DNA of 64,000 nucleotides, taken from assembly GCA_001567115.1 (NCBI GenBank), contig LMZT01000163.1, positions 1 through 64,000 of the forward strand, in the 5' to 3' direction. The notes below the pieces were generated by a model. That model was not told where the DNA came from and made no database searches. It was given only the letters and a program-made list of their open reading frames with translations. The position numbers and the translations under genes are program-made. The stretch is from Candidatus Hinthialibacteria bacterium OLB16. Its GTDB lineage: Bacteria; Hinthialibacterota; Hinthialibacteria; OLB16. Shown here in pieces: positions 37,478 through 45,842 of this stretch (positions are counted from its first letter, which is position 1; each line of letters starts with the position of its first letter).

Positions 37478-38884
37478 ATGAACCGTAAGGAATTCAATAT
37501 GACCATTGGACTGGGAGCAGCCGCTCTGCTGTTAAACCCGCATTCTTCTGCAGAGGCGCCGGAGGCATCTGAGAAGAACACGGAAGTGTTTTCTCTTCGC
37601 GGGGTTTATTTCCATGACGGCTTTGAGGTCGACCCCATCCATCATGCCCCGCTCCACTGGGGGCGCGATGAGTGGATGCGGGAAATACGCTGGTTGAAGG
37701 CTTGCGGAATCAATGCCATCGAATTCGCCACAATGCTTGAATTCAACCGTATCCCGAAAACAGATATGGAAAAGAAAAAAATATCTGACCGCCTGGAGGT
37801 TATGGAGCTTGCGCACAGCCTCGGGATGAAATTCGGCTACATCCTGTCAAACACAGTGGTCAGCACTGTCCCCGATAATGAAGAGCCTGGCAATCAGATG
37901 AAGAATCGGGCTGTCCAGCTCTGTCCCCAAAAGAAGGAGAACTTCGAACAGACTGTTGCTCTCCAGGAATGGTATATGAACACCTACCGCAAAGCGGATT
38001 TTTATGAAGAGTTTGCAGCCGACTGGGGAGGCTGTCATTGCGGCCAGTGCACTGTTGATGACTACATGAAGTATGTCGACACCTTTGCGCGTGATGCGCA
38101 GGCAATGAATCCGGAAGCCCGCCTCTACGCCAACACCTGGTGCATTGCTTACTGGGGGCCGTCCCCGGAAGAACAGGGATGGAAAAAGGTCTTTGAAAAC
38201 GAAATTGCCGGATCGAGGAAAGTCATCGAACTGCTCCCGGCCATGCCTCCAAATACTCATCTGACACTTCCCTGCCACCATCTTTACCGTCCTCTGGTTT
38301 ACCAGCAGTGCGGAGGCAAATCGAAGACACCTGTTTTTCCCACACATGAAGATATCCAGTCGGTCACACAATCCGGCCGGGATGTGATGGCCTGGCCTCA
38401 TTTCATCATGGATGACGACACCGGCCGTTCAATGCAGTGGGGCATTGTCCATAGCGAAGTCCGTTATATCCGGGAGCTGCTGCAACGGCTCCAGTTGACT
38501 GGCATCCGGCAGGTCATGGGAAACCTCTACCTTCCCTGGCTGCAGATCCTGAACACCTATGCCTATGGCCGGCTGCTGCAAGAACCATCATTGCCCGCGG
38601 AACAGATCATCCATGAATTTGCCGGCCTGATTGCATCTCCGGGTGATGTCGATCAACTCACGGAAGTCCTGTTCTGGATGGAGAATCACAGCTACTGGCA
38701 GGAACAGATGCCCGAAGATGCGCGCCTGCCGTCAATACCCTGTTCGATGGACAAGGAAGCTGCGGCAAGTGCTGTTGAAAAGCTGAAGCCCAACAGTTCG
38801 CCAGCGCTTCCGCTGCCATATTCTCCCGCGGAATGGCTGCAGGACCTCAGCCGTTCAATCGGCCGGATGACTTGGGTGGTGTAG
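37478..38884 (+). CDS. Exported TIM-barrel-like protein with a CxCxxC motif, possible glycosidase
   Basis: Start ATG 37478 is chosen because GGAGGATTCTGG lies just before it; the frame is open 14 codons earlier. The N-terminus (NRKEFNMTIGLGAAALLL) resembles Tat-type signals but has a single Arg, and is followed by a mature chain. Barrel-like segments include FSLRGVYFHDGFEVDP, INAIEFATMLEFNRI, LGMKFGYILSNTV and ARLYANTWCIAYWGP. At about residue 185 it reads GGCHCGQCTVDDY: a CxCxxC motif shared with the unrelated exported protein at 46115. Family and substrate are not known. It follows the sugar ABC system and the related-looking 35828 gene, so a joint role is likely. Confidence 0.6.
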   Translation: MNRKEFNMTIGLGAAALLLNPHSSAEAPEASEKNTEVFSLRGVYFHDGFEVDPIHHAPLHWGRDEWMREIRWLKACGINAIEFATMLEFNRIPKTDMEKKKISDRLEVMELAHSLGMKFGYILSNTVVSTVPDNEEPGNQMKNRAVQLCPQKKENFEQTVALQEWYMNTYRKADFYEEFAADWGGCHCGQCTVDDYMKYVDTFARDAQAMNPEARLYANTWCIAYWGPSPEEQGWKKVFENEIAGSRKVIELLPAMPPNTHLTLPCHHLYRPLVYQQCGGKSKTPVFPTHEDIQSVTQSGRDVMAWPHFIMDDDTGRSMQWGIVHSEVRYIRELLQRLQLTGIRQVMGNLYLPWLQILNTYAYGRLLQEPSLPAEQIIHEFAGLIASPGDVDQLTEVLFWMENHSYWQEQMPEDARLPSIPCSMDKEAAASAVEKLKPNSSPALPLPYSPAEWLQDLSRSIGRMTWVV

Positions 38885-38939
38885 CAGCATCCAGATCGGC
38901 GACTGGCAGCAGTTTGCCGGCTTCAGGACCGGCCAGAGC

Positions 38940-40067
38940 TTATTTATTCTCAGGAGTCTCGAAGAACTCCAGAGGCAGCCTGGTAAACGAAATATACTTG
39001 TAGTCGCCTCTTTCCCAGAGAACCCCTGCAGACCCATCCTTCAGAAGGGTTAAATCTGAATAAGCGGCAGGCTCATCGGCAATCAGAAATTCATCCGGGA
39101 AAGTCATGCCTTCATCGTAACTGATTCGTGCGACAAGCGTATGGCGATCAGGCCCCCGTGGCCCAGTCCAGAGAATGCGGTCTTTGTCGCTGCCTTTTGA
39201 CTTCAGCGTGAGCCGTTCAATGGCGCAGCAGACAGGTGTCACTGGCAGGCCTTCACGCCTCTCCGGCCAGGTCTGCCCGCCATCGAGACTCTGCGACATC
39301 CAGCGATGGGGGCCTTTGCTCTGGCGGAAATCCATTAACAGCTGCCCATTCGCAAGCTCAACCAGCTGGTTTTCATCTCCCCCCTGGCTGCCCGGAACCA
39401 CCTGGCCTCTTTTCCATGTGTTTCCATGGTCATCACTGAAAACTGCAAAATTACCCCAGGGGCTGGTCTTCCAGGCCGCTGCTGCAAGCCTTCCCTTCGA
39501 ATCCTGAATCATCCCTCCTGGCCCAACAACAGTGATTGTCCACTGGGGATCCTTCATATCACGGGTATCTGCAGTCAGGTCAAGTGGCTGGGACCAGGTA
39601 AGCCCCTGATCGTCACTGCTGCGCGCCAGCACCTGCGCGTCATCAGTACCCGGACGTGAACTGTGGGTGTCTCTGCCGGGCTTTGTGCGGATATACAGCA
39701 CCCAAATCTTTCCTGTAGTCCGGTCGACACAGGTCGCAGGATTTGCGGCAGACCAGTTGGCACCTGGATCTTCGATAACAGCCATCGGGGACCATGTCTT
39801 CCCCTGGTCAGTGCTGCGCTTCAGCACCAGATCGATGTCGTTGCCTTCAGTGCCCGGATCGCCGCAGTGGTTTTTACGCGCTTCTGCGAAGGCGAGCAGG
39901 GTTCCATCCGGTGTGCATTCAATCCCAGGAATTCGGTAGCAGTGATAGCCATCCTGGCCGCTCACATACACATCAGTCGTCTGAAGGTCCGAATGAGCCG
40001 AACACGGCAGGCATGTCGGCAGCAACGAGATGAACAAGGCCGGCAGAACTTTCCGGAAAAAGAACAT
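38940..40067 (-). CDS. Exo-alpha-sialidase (GH33-like), exported
   Basis: A 375-residue protein with an N-terminal signal (VLPALFISLLPTCLPCSAHS). The catalytic arginine motif YRIPGI occurs at about residue 44, and Asp-box repeats of the form SxDxGxTW follow (STDQGKTWS, SSDDQGLTW, SDDHGNTWKR, SLDGGQTW), giving the six-bladed propeller of sialidases. Family members release terminal sialic acid. It is convergent with the barrel-like gene at 37478 (56 bases apart). AGGAGG precedes the start. Whether its product is taken up by the ABC importer is open, because no sialic acid catabolic genes (nanA, nanE) were seen in the window. Confidence 0.9.
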   Translation of the reverse strand: MFFFRKVLPALFISLLPTCLPCSAHSDLQTTDVYVSGQDGYHCYRIPGIECTPDGTLLAFAEARKNHCGDPGTEGNDIDLVLKRSTDQGKTWSPMAVIEDPGANWSAANPATCVDRTTGKIWVLYIRTKPGRDTHSSRPGTDDAQVLARSSDDQGLTWSQPLDLTADTRDMKDPQWTITVVGPGGMIQDSKGRLAAAAWKTSPWGNFAVFSDDHGNTWKRGQVVPGSQGGDENQLVELANGQLLMDFRQSKGPHRWMSQSLDGGQTWPERREGLPVTPVCCAIERLTLKSKGSDKDRILWTGPRGPDRHTLVARISYDEGMTFPDEFLIADEPAAYSDLTLLKDGSAGVLWERGDYKYISFTRLPLEFFETPENK

Positions 40068-40312
40068 GGGATCCTCCTGGGAATGATATCGTCAAATTAT
40101 CAACAGGGTTCAGAAAAAATCCACCCGTAATGGCCGATTGGGGAAATCGGTTAATTTCTATCGCAGCCTGCAAACCGGCCGGTCCATCTCGCGGGAATTC
40201 AAGTTCGATCCATCATCTCAGGTACGAAATCGAATGAAACCATCTCGGATACCCTGTCAGTCTGCTAGGATTGAAACCACGGATGTGAACAGGGACAGCC
40301 ACAAAGGGGAGA

Positions 40313-40876
40313 ATGATGGTGAAGAGAAGAAGAGTTGAGACTGTTCCGCTGGCCGCTGTCGAGGCAATGCCTGACAAGGCCTGGGCGCACCTGGAACCAA
40401 TCCTTTCCGCGACCTCTCCGAAGGCGCCAAGACTGGATGTCCTCGAATGGATGAGAGAAAAGCGATGGTGGTCGGCTGAATCGAATCCGGCGAGCAGGAA
40501 AAGATGTGTTCCCTGGCCCAGTTCCACAAGCCGCCTGATCGACCCGGGAACCTCCAAGCCCGGAAATCAAACCCACAGGAATCCCCCACGCGCCGGATCA
40601 GCGATTTCGCAACCGCCCCCGCAAAATTTCATCTATAATTTGTGGGGAGATACTGTAAACTTGGCATTCTGCATGGAGTTGCCTGGCTTAACCGGGACAA
40701 TCCAGATGACCCGGCAGGTGATTAATGGCTTGGCAGGATTTTATCTGTTCGTTAGCCGGGAGCCACCAGAAATCAAAGGAAAGGGAACAGCTGGAAACCT
40801 GGACACTGCGCTGCGAATGATTCCGACCCCCTTTAAACCTGAACCTGAAGCAGAGGACGCGGTGATACCTGACTGA
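40313..40876 (+). pseudogene. Remnant of a class III adenylate/guanylate cyclase
   Basis: A short 187-residue frame. Residues 106-170 read NFIYNLWGDTVNLAFCMEL, then GTIQMTRQVINGL and EIKGKGTAGNLDTAL, matching the last third of a class III nucleotide cyclase catalytic domain: WGDTVNLASR...KGKG. The catalytic Arg four residues after the Asn has become Cys (NLAFC, codon at 40670-40672) and the upstream two-thirds of the catalytic domain is absent or scrambled. The N-terminal 100 residues are not recognisable. The remnant lies immediately before the SnoaL/Gly-rich pair and 2.5 kb from an integrase-like remnant and tRNA, and is best read as debris. Confidence 0.65.
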
Positions 40877-40891
40877 ATCGGAGGTCATTCG

Positions 40892-41812
40892 ATGCCAAAA
40901 AAACTTCCTCTTTTACCCATCTCTCTTCTCGGCATTTTTCTCTTGCTGTCCCCTGCTGAAGTTAAGTGTGAAGTCGCAGGAGATCGAGTTGTCGAAGAGA
41001 TAAAAGCCACACTCGCCCAGTATGTTGAGGCTTTCAACAATGCCAATGCAGAAGCTTTGGCTCAGTTCTGGGTCGAGGGTGCGACCTATACTGACTCAAA
41101 TGGGGATTTATTTGTTGGGCGGGACGAGATACTGGAATCATTCCGAAATATCTTTAGAGAAAATCCTGGAATTAAAATGGAGCTTGCCGGCACACGAATT
41201 GAACCCGCAAGCCCAGGATGGGCCAAGGAATCAGGGAGAAATATTCTCACCTATGCCGATGGGTCTTTGATGGATGCTTCCTATACTGCGATTCTGACAA
41301 ATTCAGGGAACCGGTGGTTAATACACGAGGTGGTTGACCAGGGACCTGCAGAGCCATTGCCGCATTCCGAGAACCTGAAAGTGCTTGAATGGCTGATCGG
41401 AGAATGGAAAGACGAAGGAGATGGAATGGTGGTTGAGACCACCTATGAGTGGTCACGAAAACAGAATTCCATCCAAGGAGAATTTTCAATAACAACAGAT
41501 GGCATCCTTGAGAAGGATGGGATTGCGATCATTGGATGGGATCCCGTTGAGCAAACCATCAGGTCGTGGCTTTTTGATTCGGATGGTGGGACTGCGGAGG
41601 CAGTCTGGTACGAAAGGGATCATCGGTGGTTTTCCAAGGGATTGCATGTCCTTCCAGATGGGCGCACAGGTTCCTCGACAAAAGTTCTGGAAAGGGTGGA
41701 CAACAATTCGATTCGATTGAGGGTAATCAACCGTGAGGTTGATGGGGAAATGCTGCCAAACCTCGGCCCGGTTACTTTGAACCGGGTTGAGGGCGGCATC
41801 GATCCTGAATGA
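40892..41812 (+). CDS. SnoaL/SgcJ-type (DUF4440-like) exported protein
   Basis: A 306-residue protein preceded by GGAGGTCATTCG. It has a signal peptide (LPLLPISLLGIFLLLSPAEV). Residues 36-155 read VEEIKATLAQYVEAFNNANA, WVEGATYTDSNGDLFVGRDE and YADGSLMDASYTAILTNSGN, the SnoaL-like/SgcJ fold, a cone-shaped alpha+beta barrel. The second half (EWLIGEWKDEGDGMVVETT, GWDPVEQTIRSWLFDSDGG) resembles a lipocalin-like or DUF1579-type beta domain. The stop overlaps the next start. Such pairs with a Gly-rich partner appear in planctomycetes. Biochemical function is unknown; the SnoaL fold serves many roles. Confidence 0.75.
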   Translation: MPKKLPLLPISLLGIFLLLSPAEVKCEVAGDRVVEEIKATLAQYVEAFNNANAEALAQFWVEGATYTDSNGDLFVGRDEILESFRNIFRENPGIKMELAGTRIEPASPGWAKESGRNILTYADGSLMDASYTAILTNSGNRWLIHEVVDQGPAEPLPHSENLKVLEWLIGEWKDEGDGMVVETTYEWSRKQNSIQGEFSITTDGILEKDGIAIIGWDPVEQTIRSWLFDSDGGTAEAVWYERDHRWFSKGLHVLPDGRTGSSTKVLERVDNNSIRLRVINREVDGEMLPNLGPVTLNRVEGGIDPE

Positions 41813-41829
41813 GAGGTGGTGATACCAAC

Positions 41830-43323
41830 GTGACCAACCTTCGAAAAAGCTTATCGATATTAATCGCAATATTCACAATGGTTCTTCTCTGTCTGCCTCC
41901 CGACCTGGCAGAGGCACGAGGAGGAGGAAGAGGGGGTGGAGGCGGTAGAGGTGGCGGTGGAGGAGGAAGAGGAGGAGGTGGTGGGCGCAGCAGCATGGGG
42001 GGAGGACGCTCATCTGCAGGCAGGAGTCATGTCTCAAGCCGGCCTTCATCAAGCCGCCAGAGATCTTCTTTTGATTATGCCAGGACCTCACCGAGGCCTC
42101 TCCCCAGCCGGCCTCAACCCTCTCGCCCAGCTGGATATCCATCGAACATTCGACGACCACCAAGTGGATCCCGCCAGATGCCCAGCCAGCTTCCTGCCTC
42201 AGCACGGGTTCCTTCCAGCCGTCCATCAAGGGTGGACCATTCGCCCAATGACTACATCCAGCGGAGCAGGGACCTGCCAGCCCGTCCGAGTGTGCCTGGC
42301 ACCCGCCCGACCCGTTCAGATCTCGACCGAATTATGCAGAACCGACCCGAGGCACGCCCCGGAACTCCAAGCCAGCTCCCCTCTAATCGTCCATCGCCTT
42401 CCCGAGACGGAGAAAGAATTTCAACTTTGCCCAGTGGCCCCGGAATCTCGAATCGGCCTGTAAGGCCAGGGCAGGGCTTGCGCCCGGGCGAGCCAGGGAG
42501 TGGAATACTGACAGGTGAGCGCCCCCCGCGCCCAGCACAGCTTCCTTCCGGATGGGAGAGCCGGTGGGATAACTGGCAGGATCGTGCCGACCAGATCCGC
42601 AATGACTGGCACAACGATTACTATCATCATCACTATGATGACTGGTATGGTGATTACTGGTGGGACGACCACTACCATCCATATTGGCCCTATTATGACG
42701 ATTGTCACGATTGCGACTGGTGGTCCTGCCCTGCGACATGGGTGACACTGGGTTCTTTTATGGGTTCCCTCCTCCCCTCGACTCCGGTCTATTACACCTA
42801 CGGGCCAGGGGGATCTGTCTTCGTTGCGGGTGATCAGGTTGTCCTGAATGATGACCAGCAAGTTACCGCTGATGCCTATAATCAGGAACTTGCCAGTCAG
42901 GTTGAATCTATTCCCAGAGATGCGTCAGCTGAGATGGAGTGGCTGCCATTGGGAGTCTTTACAATCGTGGACGAGGATGTGCCCGAGTCAACAATGTTCC
43001 TCCAGCTCGCGGTCAGCAAAACCGGAGTGATAGCCGGGATGTTCCAGAATACAACCACTGGCACAGTTGTTCCCCTCGAGGGGAATGTGGACGCCAAATC
43101 GTCACGTGTTGCCGTGAAACCAGCAGGGAAGGAATCCCCGCTGTTTGAGACTGGCTTGTACAATCTGATCCAGGATCAGACACAAGTCCTGGTGCATTTC
43201 GAAGACGGGAAAGTGCAGCAAGGCCTGCTTGTCCGCGTCGATAAGCCGGTTGCACCTCAAGCGGATGCTGCACAGAGCGCTGCGCCATCAGAGGAAGGTG
43301 CCCAGCCCAAACAGGATCGCTGA
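41830..43323 (+). CDS. Exported Gly/Ser/Pro-rich protein with His/Tyr/Trp/Asp-rich centre
   Basis: Start GTG 41830 is favoured by the strong AGAGGTGGTG site eight bases upstream; the ATG at 41809, which overlaps the previous stop, is an alternative. After the signal peptide (LSILIAIFTMVLLCLPPDLAEA) lies a run of Gly and Arg (GGGRGGGGGRGGGG) and about 190 residues of Pro/Ser/Arg-rich disordered sequence. A short segment near 42600-42730 is extreme: it contains NDYYHHHYDDWYGDYWWDD and repeated His, Tyr, Trp and Asp. The last 160 residues look folded (DEDVPESTMFLQLAVSKTG, TTGTVVPLEGNV). The domain order (disordered plus aromatic/His patch plus beta domain) matches planctomycete proteins named mu-protocadherin-like; role unknown. 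Confidence 0.7.
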   Translation: MTNLRKSLSILIAIFTMVLLCLPPDLAEARGGGRGGGGGRGGGGGGRGGGGGRSSMGGGRSSAGRSHVSSRPSSSRQRSSFDYARTSPRPLPSRPQPSRPAGYPSNIRRPPSGSRQMPSQLPASARVPSSRPSRVDHSPNDYIQRSRDLPARPSVPGTRPTRSDLDRIMQNRPEARPGTPSQLPSNRPSPSRDGERISTLPSGPGISNRPVRPGQGLRPGEPGSGILTGERPPRPAQLPSGWESRWDNWQDRADQIRNDWHNDYYHHHYDDWYGDYWWDDHYHPYWPYYDDCHDCDWWSCPATWVTLGSFMGSLLPSTPVYYTYGPGGSVFVAGDQVVLNDDQQVTADAYNQELASQVESIPRDASAEMEWLPLGVFTIVDEDVPESTMFLQLAVSKTGVIAGMFQNTTTGTVVPLEGNVDAKSSRVAVKPAGKESPLFETGLYNLIQDQTQVLVHFEDGKVQQGLLVRVDKPVAPQADAAQSAAPSEEGAQPKQDR

Positions 43324-43524
43324 GTTGAGCCGGTGGGACTGGAATATGCTGGGCACACCCCCACAACAGTTGCGGAGAGGCATTACTTTGGAGACAAGAA
43401 AGGGAGAATGGTGGAGGTCTTCCGTGAGCATGTCTCGTCCAAGATCGATGGAGTCATCGACAGGATCAAGGGTGAAAAATGGCACAACCGATTATCCTGG
43501 TGCCATTTTTTCAGAGATCTTTAA
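43324..43524 (+). pseudogene. C-terminal remnant of a tyrosine recombinase / integrase-like protein
   Basis: The frame reads VGLEYAGHTPTTVAERHYFG then DKKGRMVEVFREHVSSKIDGV. AGHTPTTVAERHY matches the end of phage-type tyrosine recombinases (GHxxxxTxxxY, with the nucleophile Tyr). Nothing of the preceding catalytic core (R, K, HxxR) was seen, and the frame ends in a transcription terminator. It directly follows the Gly-rich protein stop and precedes the 3' end of a tRNA by about 50 bases, a common site for integrated elements. Confidence 0.5.
43475..43511 (+). terminator. Intrinsic transcription terminator
   Basis: AAAAATGGCAC (43475-43485) and GTGCCATTTTT (43500-43510) form an 11-base perfect inverted repeat around a 14-base loop, and the right arm continues into TTTTTT. 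It ends transcription from the left. The A run on the left arm means it could also act on the opposite strand. Confidence 0.85.
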
Positions 43525-43570
43525 AGCGCTAAATTATTGAAAATATCAGGCATGCAGTCGCAGGCAAGTC

Positions 43571-43647
<77 letters not shown>

Positions 43648-43659
43648 AAACAGCCTGCC

Positions 43660-43688
43660 ACTATACCCGCTCTTCTCCCGAAACTCAA
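43660..43688 (-). promoter_or_regulatory. Sigma-70-type promoter of the CAU tRNA
   Basis: On the minus strand TTGAGT (43688-43683) and TATAGT (43665-43660) are separated by exactly 17 bases, matching sigma-70 -35 and -10 boxes at four and five of six positions. The tRNA 5' end is 12 bases downstream of the -10 box. Confidence 0.75.
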
Positions 43689-43720
43689 TCCAGTCCGCAC
43701 CTCAACCCATTTCCGCTGTT

Positions 43721-44302
43721 TCAGGGGCCCCACTTGTTGATATCCCCCCGGCTGACTGTGCCATTGGTGGGCGAATAGGGAAGAATCAGGGTCGGATAAA
43801 TCGGCTCGATGATATTGAACTGCCGATCCGGCCCGATGCTGCGGATTGACCACTGATATTTCAGCTTGATATCGAAATAGGCTCTCCAGAATTCCCCCGG
43901 CTTATCATACGACACACGGCTGCCATAGGCATACGCATCCGCCTGGAAATTCGGAATCTCACGGCTCAGGTCAAATATTTCGGGTGGGATCTGGTTCATG
44001 AAGCGTATCGGCGAGGTTAAAGGCAGCAGGCGGTGAGAGGTGATGGCATTGGGGTCATACCTCGGCCCCCATTTTCTGGTCTGGTAGAGATCAAGGTATT
44101 TCCGGTAAGTCACCTGGTAAGCCTCGAGGGCCCCTCCCAGGGCACGCAGCTCGCCTTGCGCGCGGGTCACCTTTGCGCGCACCTGCGCCTCCAGAAAATT
44201 TGGAAGCGCAATGCCGATCAGAATGAGGATGATCGCAATCACGATCAGCAGCTCGATCAGCGTAAATCCCCTGGTGTTCAGAAATGTTCGGCAGCAGCGC
44301 AT
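43721..44302 (-). CDS. Type II secretion/type IV pilin-like pseudopilin
   Basis: The ATG at 44302 is preferred: GAGGAGC lies seven bases before it, although the frame continues 12 codons upstream. The N-terminus reads RGFTLIELLIVIAIILILIG, with a prepilin peptidase cleavage site (G/FTLIE) and the conserved Glu5, followed by LPNFLEAQVRAKVTRAQGEL, typical of GspG-like pseudopilins. The C-terminal 130 residues are a globular domain containing YRKYLDLYQTRKWGPRYDPN and GDINKWGP. No other secretion genes are alongside. Single orphan genes of this form, with DUF1559-like or related C-terminal domains, are numerous in planctomycetes and relatives. Confidence 0.85.
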   Translation of the reverse strand: MRCCRTFLNTRGFTLIELLIVIAIILILIGIALPNFLEAQVRAKVTRAQGELRALGGALEAYQVTYRKYLDLYQTRKWGPRYDPNAITSHRLLPLTSPIRFMNQIPPEIFDLSREIPNFQADAYAYGSRVSYDKPGEFWRAYFDIKLKYQWSIRSIGPDRQFNIIEPIYPTLILPYSPTNGTVSRGDINKWGP

Positions 44303-44378
44303 GGTGAAGCTCCTCATGTTCCGTTTGGGTTGCGACAAGCCACCTGACCCTCTGGAGACAGACGGTTCGCGGAGAAAC

Positions 44379-45077
44379 TTACACTTCCTTCTGGGTCTGG
44401 CGAATATTCCAATCCAGATAAAAACTGACTACCAGATAATAAACCGGATAATACAGGCTTACCCACACCCATGCCAGTGATGGATCCGCCTGCAGAAGAA
44501 GAAATACCAGGAGCACTGTCCACACACTCCCCAGGATCCAGGATGGCTTCCAATAGGCCGAGTTCCGGCTGGGGTAGAGATAACGGGTCGGGATAAAACT
44601 GAAGATCCCTGGAATAACAACCATCAACACCGCCGTTACAGGCCCCGGGCGGAACCAGTATAAGTACATGGCCACAATGTTCCAGTAGCTGGGGAACCCC
44701 AGGAAGAAATTGTCCGGCGTTTTCATGTTCACCTGGCCATAGGCATACAAAGCCGCCAGGACAGGCACCGCCAGCCAGAAAGGATGCGGAAGCAGATTCT
44801 CATGCCCCATGATGAAGATCGGCGCCCAGATGAAAGTCAGCACATCCACCGCATTGTCCACCTGTGCGCCGCTGAACCCCGGCAGCACCCGTTGCACCTG
44901 AATCGCCCGCGCCAGGAGCCCATCGGTCGCATCGATCACTCCCGCTCCCACCAGCAGAAGAAAGGCATACCGTATCTCCCCCTCGGCAGCTGCCATCAAG
45001 GCCAGAATGCCCAGAAACGCTCCACTGGCAGTATACAGATGAACCAGCCAGGCAAGGGGCTTTTGGAATTTATTCAT
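44379..45077 (-). CDS. pcs: Phosphatidylcholine synthase (CDP-diacylglycerol:choline type)
   Basis: A 232-residue membrane protein with about eight hydrophobic segments. The CDP-alcohol phosphotransferase motif appears as DATDGLLARAIQVQ...FSGAQVDNAVDV, i.e. DxxDGxxAR...GxxxDxxxD. N-terminal LAWLVHLYTASGA and DNFFLGFPSYWNIVAMYLYW are specific for the phosphatidylcholine synthase (Pcs) branch, which condenses CDP-diacylglycerol with choline. Length is typical. It stands alone between a pseudopilin and a divergent gene. Phosphatidylcholine in a bacterium is uncommon outside several groups; a phospholipase C lies at the window edge. Confidence 0.88.
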   Translation of the reverse strand: MNKFQKPLAWLVHLYTASGAFLGILALMAAAEGEIRYAFLLLVGAGVIDATDGLLARAIQVQRVLPGFSGAQVDNAVDVLTFIWAPIFIMGHENLLPHPFWLAVPVLAALYAYGQVNMKTPDNFFLGFPSYWNIVAMYLYWFRPGPVTAVLMVVIPGIFSFIPTRYLYPSRNSAYWKPSWILGSVWTVLLVFLLLQADPSLAWVWVSLYYPVYYLVVSFYLDWNIRQTQKEV

Positions 45078-45197
45078 CAGGATCTTTCCAGAACCGTATT
45101 TTCCGCCACTTCATCCCTCAGGTTAAGTCCACTCAGATACATTTTCGATGAAATTCCATACTCCCGGCCCCTTCTCTTTTTGCGTCTTGGTGCTAAT

Positions 45198-45842
45198 ATG
45201 TGCAGTATGAGAGTATTGGACTCGGCAGCAAATCTGTCGGCGGAGAAAGAGAGGGGATCTCATCCCAGGCGCGGGTATTGGCTGGGTCCTTTGCTGGCGG
45301 GAAAGCCCCTGATGGTGGCCCTGCCCTTGAAACGCCAGCAGGAAGGGGGGCTGCTGGCTTCGTTTTTCCCCTTCCTGGAGCAGGGCGGAGAGGTGTATTG
45401 CCTGGATGCGGGCAACCGTTTCAACCCCTATCCCCTGGCATTGAGGTGCCGGGCGCTGGGGCGCCCGCCGGAACCCTGTCTGGAGAAGGTCTTTGTTTCG
45501 CGCGCGGCGACCTGCCACCAGATGGTTGCGGTAGTGGAGGAAATGCTTCTTCCCCTGGCTCGCAATCCCGGGCAGAAAGTGGTGATGGTCCTGGGAATCG
45601 AGACTCTTTTTGTCGATGAGGATCTTCCTCTGTTTGAACGGCGGTATCTTTTTCGCCGTGCTCTCTCGGGAATCCACGAAATTCGGTCGGCTGGGATCGG
45701 ATGCGTGGTGACACATCATCCGGAGCAGGAGGAAACCCTCCCCTGGCACCGGGTGGTTCACCAGACTCTCAAACCCATACCCCTGGAGGACCCCGCTCAT
45801 GGGCAGAACCATTCCCACCTTCACAAATTACCTGGAAAATGA
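45198..45842 (+). CDS. RecA-like protein lacking Walker A
   Basis: The frame from ATG 45198 (MCSMRVLDSAANL, or ATG 45207) runs to 45842, about 214 residues; no Shine-Dalgarno is clear. The sequence includes GPLLAGKPLMVALPLKRQQ, then YCLDAGNRFNPYPLALRCRA, EKVFVSRAATCHQMVAVVEE and VVTHHPEQEE. The order, LDAGNRFNPY then VSRAxTC, matches a small RecA/Rad51-superfamily subgroup. A GxxxxGK[ST] phosphate loop was not found. It overlaps the next small gene by 44 bases, so the two likely act together. Role in DNA repair or regulation is inferred from the fold only. Confidence 0.55.
   Translation: MCSMRVLDSAANLSAEKERGSHPRRGYWLGPLLAGKPLMVALPLKRQQEGGLLASFFPFLEQGGEVYCLDAGNRFNPYPLALRCRALGRPPEPCLEKVFVSRAATCHQMVAVVEEMLLPLARNPGQKVVMVLGIETLFVDEDLPLFERRYLFRRALSGIHEIRSAGIGCVVTHHPEQEETLPWHRVVHQTLKPIPLEDPAHGQNHSHLHKLPGK

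Noticed and set aside
38884-38940. Terminator between the barrel-like gene and sialidase
   Set aside because: GCCGG/CCGGC with an eight-base loop is present but without a T run, so it is not a convincing intrinsic terminator.
43324-43524. Complete integrase gene
   Set aside because: Only the last 60 residues are present; no catalytic Arg or core domain was found on either strand.
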